A program made the position numbers and the translations under genes. From the NCBI GenBank assembly GCA_001687465.1, contig LVLI01000953.1, positions 1 to 43,566 on the forward strand: 43,566 bases of DNA. The letters are read 5' to 3'. Of this stretch, positions 11,763-21,270 are shown in pieces (positions within the stretch are counted from its first letter, which is position 1; every line of letters begins with the position of its first letter). The notes beneath the pieces were generated by a model, which saw only the letters and a list, made by a program, of their open reading frames with translations, did no database searches and was not told the DNA's origin. This DNA is from Halocafeteria seosinensis (Eukaryota; Sar; Bigyra; Bicosoecida).

Positions 11763-12068
11763 GTGGCACGCCGAGTTCGCAAGAGGAGTTGAACTATCCG
11801 CTACTGAGAACGTCCTGGGCGATGTTTGGGGAACAAATCAACGCGTACGGAGGGGATCGTTGTTGACCGTGAAATTACAGAGTATCCAGGTTTACCGAAA
11901 GTGAAAAGCAATGAAAAATGCACACTGCAGGGGTAGCCAACTCTAGTATTCATTTTAAGCGTTACTTACGACAAAGTAACCTGACTGAGCCTTTGTACAC
12001 GACCTACAAACTTGAACACATTAATAGGCACATCTGGTAGACGCCACAAGCATACCGTTTTCTCTGGG

Positions 12069-13922
12069 CTAATTGCCATCGGACTCATCACTTCCCGAGT
12101 CCACTTCTACTTCCTGCTTCTCCGGAGCTGAGTCTTCGGTATTCTGTAACAACTCATCCAGTGCTTCATGGGCGTTCTGCGCTACCTCGTCGGTTGCTCC
12201 AAGTGGTGGATCTCCTCCAACGTCGGTAAAAAACAAGGGAGTGGAACCCAAGGTATCATCCTTCTCATTGATTGAGGATACTTTGCGTGGTTTAGCGGAC
12301 CGACTGGCGGTATGTTGACTCCAGATAGACCAAAGAAGCCGCACATCTTCCACGTCAGGAAGCGGGCCCGTGTTGTCTTCCGCTTCCTGCAGGACAAGTC
12401 GTGCGGTTATGTCTGTACAAACTGTTTTCCTGAACAAGTGTTCTGATATAGACGCGCGTTTCACATTCCCAAAGTGGTATCTGAACACGTGTCGTGCAAG
12501 CTGAGTCATTCGGTCAAGCGCTGCTTGTTCAGTATCAGCGAGTGAGGCAAACGTTTTGAAAGAATAAATCCATGCCAGCAATTCGCTCGGAAGAGGGCAC
12601 AGCTGCATGAATTCCTTTACTTGCGATATAATATGATCAATATCTGATATTAGATGTAAGGCTTGATCCATGGAGTCGTGTTTCTCTGTCTCCGATTCCT
12701 GTACCACGTATCTAGAGTGCCTTAGTTTCTCGATAAATCCAGCAGCAGTAACCAGTAACGAGAAGTAAAGTTCCGAATGTAAAATATAGAGCCCACTCGA
12801 TTGAGCTGCAGTAAAATGAGACTGGATAGATGCTTTGACTAAGCACTGGAAGAGCCTCCGCATATATTCGATTGTGAAGGCTTCTCCCACCAGAATCACA
12901 CTCTGAGAAAATGCCGTCCCGAATACTTGTCTATCCACCTCTGACATTCGACCTGCAATTGCGCAACAGGATTTCGTTGACTGAAACGCATAATCTGTCG
13001 CTGGACTCCCATGACGTCCGTAATAGAACGAGTGGACAGCAGTAACTATCTGGTCAAACTCAAATCGGGTCTTCCGAAGAGCCTGTATCCACTCTCCTGA
13101 CTGGAGCTTTTCATTTTTATGCAAGAAAGACCGGGCTTGTAATAATCCTGTTATACACAGGCATTGCTCCAGTGATGTACTGGAATCCTCTAAGCGATTC
13201 GTCGCTTCTTCGAAAGGCTTCTTGAAGAACGATGACACCTGAGGCAAAACATCGCGGCTGTATTTACGCCGAAGTCCAAACGAATTAATCACATCCCTTA
13301 TCGCTTTCACCAGATTGGGCAGTTCCATCTCGTCAGTAGTATCTATGGCGGAGGTAGTAAGGAGCATAACGCCACATTCAGCTAAGGCGTTCATGTAGGT
13401 CATTGCCGTCTCAGGATCCCAGTACAGTCGCTTATCGGAGAGCGCCATCCGACTAAGCCGAACCACTCGTTCCGCCCACATTGCACCACTCTTCTTCCCC
13501 GAGGAGTGCTCAGTATCATTATGCAGCGCAATTTGCACCATTGTGGCAGCGTTGGCCCACGGACGCAGCGCCCATTCGCACCGCAGTTCATTCGTTTCCC
13601 GACTGTCGCCATACAGGTCGTTCTCCGTGACTCTGCAGCCATCGTAAACTTGACAGGACGGGCTGGAATCATCCCATAATTGAGAAATCCAGCTCTGAAC
13701 GTCAGCAATACCCTCCTGGACAGCCTTTGCCGGCGCCGTTTTCTCTGTTTCAAAGCCATTTCCGGCCTCTCTGTCCACCGCACGAGCAGGCGACTTGGAT
13801 GAAGCTCCTTTGCGTCGTTTGGAAGGAGTGGATCTCGAGCTAGAAACATCTGTATCAGCATATAAACCCTGTTTGGGAACTTGCGAACCTCGCTTATGCG
13901 ACGTCTGCCGAGTCCCTCTCAT
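12069..13922 (-). CDS. Unrecognised 617-aa protein, probably nuclear
   Basis: A single open frame runs from ATG at 13922 to the stop at 12069. The first 50 residues are basic and Ser-rich, with a likely nuclear localisation signal, PSKRRKGASSK (about residues 33-43). Residues about 70-540 look like a mostly helical globular protein with regularly spaced hydrophobics and no obvious motif; the pattern recalls helical-repeat scaffold proteins, but I cannot assign a family. The C-terminus is strongly acidic and ends EVDSGSDESDGN, a typical casein-kinase-2-like tail. A basic head with an acidic tail suggests a nuclear or nucleolar role; that is inference. The gene is convergent with the broken cyclase gene (306 bp between stops) and divergent from the coiled-coil gene at 14912. 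Confidence 0.8.
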   Translation of the reverse strand: MRGTRQTSHKRGSQVPKQGLYADTDVSSSRSTPSKRRKGASSKSPARAVDREAGNGFETEKTAPAKAVQEGIADVQSWISQLWDDSSPSCQVYDGCRVTENDLYGDSRETNELRCEWALRPWANAATMVQIALHNDTEHSSGKKSGAMWAERVVRLSRMALSDKRLYWDPETAMTYMNALAECGVMLLTTSAIDTTDEMELPNLVKAIRDVINSFGLRRKYSRDVLPQVSSFFKKPFEEATNRLEDSSTSLEQCLCITGLLQARSFLHKNEKLQSGEWIQALRKTRFEFDQIVTAVHSFYYGRHGSPATDYAFQSTKSCCAIAGRMSEVDRQVFGTAFSQSVILVGEAFTIEYMRRLFQCLVKASIQSHFTAAQSSGLYILHSELYFSLLVTAAGFIEKLRHSRYVVQESETEKHDSMDQALHLISDIDHIISQVKEFMQLCPLPSELLAWIYSFKTFASLADTEQAALDRMTQLARHVFRYHFGNVKRASISEHLFRKTVCTDITARLVLQEAEDNTGPLPDVEDVRLLWSIWSQHTASRSAKPRKVSSINEKDDTLGSTPLFFTDVGGDPPLGATDEVAQNAHEALDELLQNTEDSAPEKQEVEVDSGSDESDGN

Positions 13923-14911
13923 TCTGTTTCCGTCACTTTACAGTTCCCGCCACGCGTTCCATACACTCAAACACACCAACAAGGATACAAAGAACCATCC
14001 AGCGTGCAAACAGGTGGGATATACACGTGTGTATACAGACAAAACGGGACAGGACTCCACATCCAGGAGTCAGTTTCAACTTCAACTTCAACTTCAGGGC
14101 CTGCCTGCAGAGGAATTCAAACGTTCAAACGCCGAACGGAGGGAAGCAGAAGACAGGAGGAGACTACCGTAAAGTTTTTTCGTCCTGATCAGGGGTTTAT
14201 TTGCAATTCCGATTGGGAAAACTGCGGGTAGCTGGTTTTGTTTCGACCGGAACTCATGTGGCACATGCTTCCTTAGCTTCCATTGACAGCGGAGACAGAA
14301 AATGGCTGAACTTGCTTTTTATCATATGTTGGAATTGAGAGTTCTCAGCAATGCATGTCCTGGTACAACTGTTGTAGCCCTTCTACTTAACACTCTTGCA
14401 ACGGTACACTGACTGTTGGGTGCAAGTTCCACCGGATGGCTACCACAATATGAATATGCAACGCTATTGTTTTGCACCTCAGTTTTGTCTTTCACCTTAT
14501 TTCCTCAGTTCAATATATTCAGAGTTCTATGCCTAAGTGAAACTCGCGTTGTCATGCAGATAGCAGGAAGCAAGGTCTGGGGTTTGGACTCATTGCAGCC
14601 GTAGTCTTGGGAATCCAAACTCCAACTTGCGATCCTATCCGCAACGGAACTGTGAAATTCAGCCTGCAGCACGTTCATACGCACGTAGAGAGATACACCA
14701 AGCCAGGATTGACTGTGTCGAGGTACGGTATGTGAATAGAGAATAGAGTTAGCTTGAAGTCTTATTGATGGAATATACGGTATAGAGTACCACCCAAGGA
14801 AGCGCACCATTGGTCGCAAGGAGGAACTTAACGGCTGCGCTTTTACACCTTCTACTGGTATTGGGCTGATTGACGTGCATAGAGGCAATCGGAACAAACA
14901 GACAACGCACG
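13923..14911. other. Divergent intergenic region
   Basis: This region of about 1 kb lies between the start of the 617-aa gene (-) and the start of the coiled-coil gene (+), so it should hold both promoters. It includes a short TTCAAC microsatellite (14075-14096). A 36-codon ATG frame near 14302 is too short to call. Nothing else was recognised. Confidence 0.4.
14075..14096. repeat. TTCAAC microsatellite, about 3.7 units
   Basis: Three perfect TTCAAC units are followed by TTCA. They lie in the divergent promoter region. Confidence 0.85.
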
Positions 14912-15896
14912 ATGCTATCCCTCCGTGATATCGCCTCAATGAGCAAAGATCTCCAGAGACTGCATAGGAAATGTGTCGAGGAGCATTCTCGCGTCGTGAA
15001 TGATCGTAACGACTTCCTCGAGGAAGTGTTGCGGCAGAGGAATTGGTTCAATAAGGAGGCGTCCAGGCTCGTTCAAAAGTTTCAGAGCATAATCAATCAG
15101 GTATGACGTTTGTTACTATGCCCGTTTCTAACCCTGTAATCTCACCTTGTTGAAATGGTTCCAGAATGTGCACACACTGGAGAATCGTGTTCATCATCTC
15201 TACCAACAAGTGACTGACCCCCAGGGAAGAATTGCAGCATGGGTACGTGGCGTGGCAACCAACTCGCTCCCCTCTATTCTGGGCACATCAACCTGTCTCT
15301 GCCTCTTCTCAGTCCAAGGTGACTAAACGAGACCAAGAAATCAAGAAACTGAAAGACGCGAATGCAAAGTTACAAGCAGCACTAAACGCTGAAAAGGTGA
15401 GTCGAGTTTCTGACAGATTCATCACCGTGTCGTTGAGATACCACATTAGTTGATACGGCAGGGCACTTCCAATTCTTTTTCGTACGAGAACCAGCAGCTG
15501 CATCAACAAGTTGCTGAATTGAAAAGGGAGAACGAAGATATTCGAAGAGGGTATCAACATAAAATCCAGAAGCTCAAACAGATGGCAGTGAAAAGGCAAA
15601 AAGAGTCCGCCTTTCGGTTATCCTCAACGATGCCGATATCCACCAAAGCAAAGTTTGAGTCTTCTGTAGGATCCGACGCCGAACATGGAGGCTTGCGAGC
15701 TTCTAATAAAGTCCACAGCAGCAGAAAGTTGGACGTTTCGTCAATTCCTAAGGCAACGAAAAGTGGTGCTGAGGACACCGTGGACTCCTCCACAACTGAA
15801 AGACGTAAGCCGGAGAAGAACCAACAACAGGGTGCTAGATTGCCGAGGAAACGCCACCGCAGGCATCGGCCTGCCGACCGACCAGGATCTGACTAA
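14912..15896 (+). CDS. Coiled-coil protein, 261 aa, four exons
   Basis: Exons 14912-15100, 15165-15242, 15313-15396 and 15462-15896 are all in phase 0, with introns of 64, 70 and 65 nt (donors gtatga, gtacgt, gtgagt; acceptors ccag, tcag, gcag). The product is almost entirely charged helix. Residues 1-63 include RNDFLEEVLRQRNWFNKEA; the next exons hold heptad-like sequence (TLENRVHHLYQQV, KRDQEIKKLKDANAKLQAAL); exon four opens with ENQQLHQQVAELKRENEDI. The final 100 residues are Ser/Lys-rich and disordered and end in a basic run (PRKRHRRHR). This is the build of a cytoskeletal, centrosomal or scaffold coiled coil. A relation to the SSX2IP/Msd1 group is conceivable but not shown. ATG 14912 was taken because it opens the coding-like frame; ATG 14939 is an alternative, and an earlier exon cannot be excluded. 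The stop lies 14 bp from the stop of the convergent neighbour. Confidence 0.82.
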
Positions 15897-15910
15897 CTGT
15901 TGGAGCCACG

Positions 15911-17830
15911 TTATGTCGCTTTGGTTTCTTTATTAAGCTCTCCTAGAGCCTTGAGTTGTTTTTTCGCTGAGTAGTACACGTGATACAGTTCGTCGTATAG
16001 CTCTCTAAGTGGAAGTTCTTCGGAGGCTAGTATTTGAGGACGTAGCTCGATGAGGGCAGGACGCAGCGTTTCGTATCGGAATTTCAGCACGTCTTTGAAC
16101 CCCGGCTTTTTGCACTTGCCAACTGTAGACGACTCTGCCGGTGTCCTTTCAGCTTTTGTCGCGGTGGAAGATTTAAGGGAAAGGGGCGAAAACGCGCTGT
16201 GGTTGTTGCTTGTTTGTTTGAGCATTCGCAGTTGTCTAAGAAGTGAAGCCTTCTCAGCTTTTATTCTCCATACTCTTCCAGTACTATCCGTGGCATTAAT
16301 CTCCCTTTGCCAGTTATCTTCCAGATGGTAGTGGTATTCCGTCTCCCCGGCATCTCCATCATTGCGTTTCCTCTTGCGTGGAGTGACATATTGCTGGTGA
16401 TTTGCACTGTCAAGCGAAGAGGACCGTCCTGTGTAGGTGCTATTCGGAACTCTGGGGTGTTTCTGTTGAGGAGGTGTAGAGATGCCGCTATAGTCGTTCT
16501 TAACCCCGTCGAACGCTGCATACTTCGATAGCGATGTTTTGGTGTCTGGCGAAGTTAAACTTCGTCGTTGGTATTGGTGCCGCTTTAACGATTTCATCGA
16601 ACTTGCGGAGGGTGGCGGGCTGAATAGGCCTTGCTCTTTTTGTCCCCGGCGGTTGTCTGGCGGCCCTCTATGTTTGCCCTCGGAAATCCCGTAAGCTAAA
16701 GCTAAAGGGTCTGGGCCTGGATTATGTGTAGCCGTACTTGAGGCGAGGTTATTTGTTTGTCTGCTGTACTGCCGGTATCCTGAGCGGTGTCTATCCCTTG
16801 CTTTTGGAAACGGTTTCTGCTGGGACTGCTTTCCGGTGAAAGAAGCCGACGTCTGCTTGTAAATGCGTCCCTGGTCGTCCTGCGGTTGGGTGTCTTCTGA
16901 CGACGTGGATGATCTTTGGGCGTGGGTCCCACCACCGCTTGAGTGGGAATTATCAGCACCCTCTTCTTCAAACTTGAGCCGACGGGATACCGAAGACACA
17001 CTCGTTTCACTTCGCAACTCACGTAGTGAGGACGCAGTGTCCTGAGGAATACGGTCGCTTTGACCTCTGCTCTGGCTACTGGCGAGAGCTTTCAGTTCCT
17101 CATCTATTTCCGCTGATCCTGTGTAATGGGTTTTGTCCCCGGTTTCACGGGGCGAATCTACTTCCTGCCGAACCGTCTCGGCTTCACTATCTTGAGAATC
17201 ACCTTCTTGGAAAGACTTCTCATAGTTATGACTGCCACTTTTGTTCTTCCCCTCTGTGTTCTTCAAATCCCCAGGATTTTTGCAGGATGTGTCATGTCCT
17301 GTTTCTCTAGTGCTTGGAGACTGGGCAGTGGGGGAAACATGTACAGAGCGCTCCTTTTCGAGATGAGCAATATCCAACTCAGTGACAACGGAGCCGGAAA
17401 GAGAAAAAACGCTATAATCCGCCAGGCTCTTCATTGTAGAGCAAGCAGACATGTCACTATCAGATGCTCTTGCCAAAGTTTCAATAGGATTTTGTTGGGC
17501 ACTTGTTCGGTACTCTCCGATTTTCTTATTCATTTCAGAGCTCGATGATATCGTTCTCACCCTCTCCAAAAATTCAGATGCCTCCTGGTACTCGGAATAT
17601 GCCCGGAAGAGTTGCGATGCCACTTCTCCCTTGTTTCGAAAAGGTCCGCGCATGCCCAGTGAGCGCACGGCAGCGTCCAGCGTTTTCCTGGTATTCTTTG
17701 AAGTAATTTCCGTCTTACTACGCTCCAAGTCTATACCTAAGCACCCAAACGATTCCTGTTTTTCGTTCCAAAACTCTGATACCTGCGGACTGCAATGATA
17801 CTTCGAAATGTCTTTGTTCGCAAAATCCAT
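15911..17830 (-). CDS. Unrecognised 639-aa, largely disordered protein
   Basis: The frame is open from 17869, and the first ATG in it is at 17830 (MDFANKDISKY), which I take as the start. Residues about 50-80 (TLDAAVRSLGMRGPFRNKGE and following) recall a SAP-type helix-turn-helix DNA-binding motif, but the match is weak. From about 90 to 560 the protein is Ser/Gln/Glu/Arg-rich and low in hydrophobics, so probably disordered, with a basic patch TPRKRKRNDG near residue 485 that could be a nuclear signal. The last 65 residues (from KKPGFKDVLKFRYETLRPAL) look folded, helical and conserved-like. A chromatin- or microtubule-associated role would fit, but no function is assigned. The gene ends tail to tail with the coiled-coil gene and starts 183 bp after the stop of the next minus-strand gene. 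Confidence 0.78.
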   Translation of the reverse strand: MDFANKDISKYHCSPQVSEFWNEKQESFGCLGIDLERSKTEITSKNTRKTLDAAVRSLGMRGPFRNKGEVASQLFRAYSEYQEASEFLERVRTISSSSEMNKKIGEYRTSAQQNPIETLARASDSDMSACSTMKSLADYSVFSLSGSVVTELDIAHLEKERSVHVSPTAQSPSTRETGHDTSCKNPGDLKNTEGKNKSGSHNYEKSFQEGDSQDSEAETVRQEVDSPRETGDKTHYTGSAEIDEELKALASSQSRGQSDRIPQDTASSLRELRSETSVSSVSRRLKFEEEGADNSHSSGGGTHAQRSSTSSEDTQPQDDQGRIYKQTSASFTGKQSQQKPFPKARDRHRSGYRQYSRQTNNLASSTATHNPGPDPLALAYGISEGKHRGPPDNRRGQKEQGLFSPPPSASSMKSLKRHQYQRRSLTSPDTKTSLSKYAAFDGVKNDYSGISTPPQQKHPRVPNSTYTGRSSSLDSANHQQYVTPRKRKRNDGDAGETEYHYHLEDNWQREINATDSTGRVWRIKAEKASLLRQLRMLKQTSNNHSAFSPLSLKSSTATKAERTPAESSTVGKCKKPGFKDVLKFRYETLRPALIELRPQILASEELPLRELYDELYHVYYSAKKQLKALGELNKETKAT

Positions 17831-18013
17831 GGGAAAGATGGCGAGGCATCTTACTCTAACCCGACACACTCCAACGAAGGGAGCTTACCCAACGCAAGGA
17901 TAATTCTAGGAGTGATTAGGGAACAGCCAATTAGGTCGAGTATTCTGTCAAATGTGTCAACACAGCTTATTTCCAACATTGAACGATATCAACATATACT
18001 ATTCTTCTTTCAC

Positions 18014-19151
18014 TCACTTCACATGAGCTAGAGCGCCTTGGGTGATTTCAAACATTTTATCCTCAATGTCACAATGCCTCAACGACAGGCATTCAAGGGA
18101 GCCTCCCATGGGAAGTAGACTGCAAGCACAAACGAAATACACAATTCAAACTTTTTTTCGCCATAAGTGAAAGTGTGCACTTACTCGTCTAACGAGTTCC
18201 AGCAGCTCAGCGGTGCTCCTTTTAATAGTAAGCATTTCAAATGTTTCTCATGATCTTTTAGAGCTTTAAGATACTTCTGTGGCTCAGTGAAGTGGAATGA
18301 CGAAGGCTTTCCTTAGCCGGACGCATACCAAGGCTTACTTCTTGTCCGCAAAAGTTAGTGTCTTGAAGATCCAAACATTGTGTACCAACGGGAGCAAAGG
18401 GCAACCAGTGGTCGATTGTAACCAGCGTATTTGAGCCTCGGTAACCCTGTAGGAACGTACATTTATACATACAATAATTAAGAATGAGCGGCCACGTCAA
18501 TTCGGGCAAAGAGAAAATCCCTTCACTTACATCAAGAATCAGATGAAAGATATCTTGAATTTTCGTGTATAGTTCTTTCTCTTTCGATTCGTCGGAATCT
18601 GTCGCATTCTCCAGGATCCTGTCCAGACTCGGTGCCAAGTTAGTATATCGTGACCTGGAGGCCACATCATTCAAGACTGACAAAAATAATGGCATTGACT
18701 CCGAATCCTTTACAGGTTCTCGTTCCTTGGAATTGTAGTCCTTGTAGTCATCCGATGTGACCGGTGCTGACATCCGCTGCTTATAACTCTCCACGGGGGT
18801 AATTTGTTTCGGTTGCACGCGTAAATCCACGGACGACAGCGACGTAGCTACCGTTTTCGTTGGTCCATTGGACTCAGTACCACAAGCCGTAGGGGACGAA
18901 AAGGTCGCCTGGGAATCCTTACGGATTTCCTCTGGTAGACTTGACATGGATAGGGGCGCTTGGGATCCCGGCGAGTCCGTTTCTCCGGGGGAATTGTTGT
19001 TCCCCGAGCCAGATCCATCCCATTCCGAGTCCAACGAGTACGATGGCGTCATCAACCGCGAGCGACGCTTGAGGGAACGACTGCGCTGGATTGGAATTGA
19101 CATTCTAGCGCTCTCCCCCGGTTGTTTCAATGTCAACTTCCACGTCTCCAT
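18014..19151 (-). CDS. Unrecognised 308-aa protein, four exons
   Basis: Exons on the minus strand are 19151-18531, 18446-18339, 18276-18185 and 18119-18014. The introns are 84, 62 and 65 nt, with donors gtaagt, gtaagc and gtaagt and acceptors acag, acag and gcag. Phases agree at every junction (GAT is rebuilt across the last one), and the total of 927 nt gives 308 aa ending HVK-TGA. The N-terminal half is Ser/Pro-rich and basic (SRSLKRRSRL near residue 25), so probably regulated by phosphorylation. From about residue 150 it is folded-looking and helical (KEKELYTKIQDIFHLILD), then contains TLVTIDHWLPFAPVG and a C-terminal ECLSLRHCDIEDKMFEITQG. No family is recognised. The first intron is divisible by three and has no stop, so its retention would add 28 residues in frame. 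Confidence 0.78.
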
Positions 19152-21270
19152 ACACTACACCCAATCGATCTCTCGATGTACCACTTGTATATCGAGGAGA
19201 GCTGTTAATAAGCTAACAATCCACCCGGAGTGCCACGGCAGCCATGCTCAATCTCTCCCGTAGAGACGATTTTTGAATGTGAAGAAAAGCGCGCTCTGAG
19301 CTGACGTCGCACGCTCGTTGTAGCTACAACAGGCTTCTTCCCCAAACTTGATGGTACGAAACTAATTCGGCTCATTTTCAAGCAGACTGGCATAGGAAAA
19401 TTTGAAATAAACAATTTCCCCCTGGAAATACTGTTATGCACGCAATACTGAAGTCATGGGAACGTTTTTGAATACTGAGGAGCGGAACAAGGATACGTTC
19501 GGTTACCCGCTATGTTGTTACAGTGCATGCGTGAAAGAATACACAGTCGATATCACAGAACGAAGTCTACCCTGCCCTGTCAATAAAGATCAGTGTCACA
19601 GATATTCAGTCGGATAACGTGGTGCGAAACAAACAACTCTTACACATGGTACAGTGTACTTAAAAACCCACAATTACCCTAATTTCACCATGATGCCAAG
19701 GAGGCACACCACCAACAAGTTCAACACTCCTAGGATTCGCGTTCCTTCCTTAGGTAAGCGTCCTTTGATTTCGGGCATCCCTTGCTCAGGCTCCTCTGGA
19801 GTTGACAACTTGACACTTTCAGACTGAACCGTTCGACGGTTGTCCGAACGTGTCCACCCTTGCTTTGAAAGTTTGGCGTACCTTTTGCAGGCGATCCCAT
19901 CAAATTCAACTCATGAAACGTGGGCTGATTTGCACCCCTTAAAGATCTCAGAACCATTTTTGGGTAGAGAAGATTCTACCAAGTTGTGGAACCGTGCGAC
20001 CTCCACTCCTGTTGTCAGGTTTAGAGCAGGCCCGAGAGGTCCGACCTTGAGCTAATGTTCAGCCCGTTAATATCTCAAAGCCAACCTTGTGTAGCCAGAA
20101 CTTGGTCAAAGGACCCACTCACTTCTCCGATGGCTTGGACTAGCAAGTTTTTGAAGCGTGCGACCCCACAACTCCGTTCCGGACTTCCATATACAGGTAG
20201 GAGTGTATAGACCACCGCGCTCGTTCGCTAAATGTCTTGGAAAACGAAGTTGTTCATGAGGATGTACATGAAGGCCTAAGTTCTTTCTTCTATTTTCATA
20301 CGTTACCCCTATGGAACATCTTCTGCCATTGTAATCTTCTTGTTCGACGTTTGGCTTGCCACATCTCCGTTTAGACTACGTTGTAGGACGCACTCTTGCA
20401 GTGGGCGCATGAGCGACACAGTGTGCATCCGTGTGAATACACATGCAACTATTATGAGGGACGAAATAGGCTAACAAATTTAGTCTTTTATGGACCAGGT
20501 TGGTGTATCTAGTTCGTGATCTCCCTTGCTTCCGCACATACTTCCGCGGGTACAACTTGTGTGATGCCTTAAACTTTTTGAAGGCTTAAAGCCTTCCCTG
20601 GAATGACTAGTTGTACATTCGGAACAATAGGATATGCGATTATTTCTACAGAGTGATGTTATCGGAACTCGTTCGAGCATGTATAGTTGTTGAAGCGTGA
20701 GAGCCAGTGCGTTCTCGGCCTCCCGCAACCGGGAAACCACCGAAAACGACATGTTTTCCTTCAGCTGCCGTATATTCATAAAGAAAGACAAACGCAAGAC
20801 AAATAAGTACGCACTCATGTGTCCAGAATCTATTTCTTCGCCGTCGCAACCTGCTAACATGGCTTCCCCCACTTGCGGACAGTTGGGGGGCAGCGCCCGT
20901 CGGTTGAAGCCCGCTCCCCCATCGAATCAGTCACCACTGGTATTCCATAACCGTATATCTACTCAAAGTGCACGGCGCCCCAGTCCTTAAGAATTGAACT
21001 GAGTTGTTTCTGAACGTTACATTAGGAACCGTGTCTGCGAACTCAGTTGTCAACACTTATGTGAGTGGACCGACGGCATTGTCGGACAAGGCCTTCCAAA
21101 CCAGCGACTGTTCGAAGTTCTGGAAAATTCGAACCAACTGCTGTTAGAGTAAGTAAGAAATCTAACTCTGCCGGTTTCGTACTTTTGATACATACAAAAT
21201 GGGAGCAATGCTGTGTTCTAGGGGCAACCCCTTTCAGTGCTCCATTCCCTCGCGACTTAATGATTCCTTG
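19152..21270. other. Intergenic region upstream of the duplicated unit
   Basis: No convincing gene was found in about 2.1 kb. Open frames are short on both strands (for example 20872 down to 20480 and 19957 down to 19730) and have no recognisable products or linked splice signals. A loosely repeated phrase like gaagcgtgcgacccc occurs near 20155, with weaker versions near 19995 and 20695. Confidence 0.4.

Noticed and set aside
13400-13861. 153-codon minus-strand frame inside the 617-aa gene
   Set aside because: It overlaps the longer gene on the same strand in another frame, with skewed Arg/Cys composition typical of a shadow frame.
16050-17798. Several plus-strand frames of 60-140 codons opposite the 639-aa gene
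   Set aside because: All lie antisense to one continuous frame, have no recognisable domains and start at arbitrary codons.
20480-20872. 130-codon minus-strand frame with a phrase like LQQLYMLERVPI resembling a frame near 652-720
   Set aside because: The resemblance is in a non-coding frame of the candidate exon at 620-829, and the nucleotide match is poor; probably chance.
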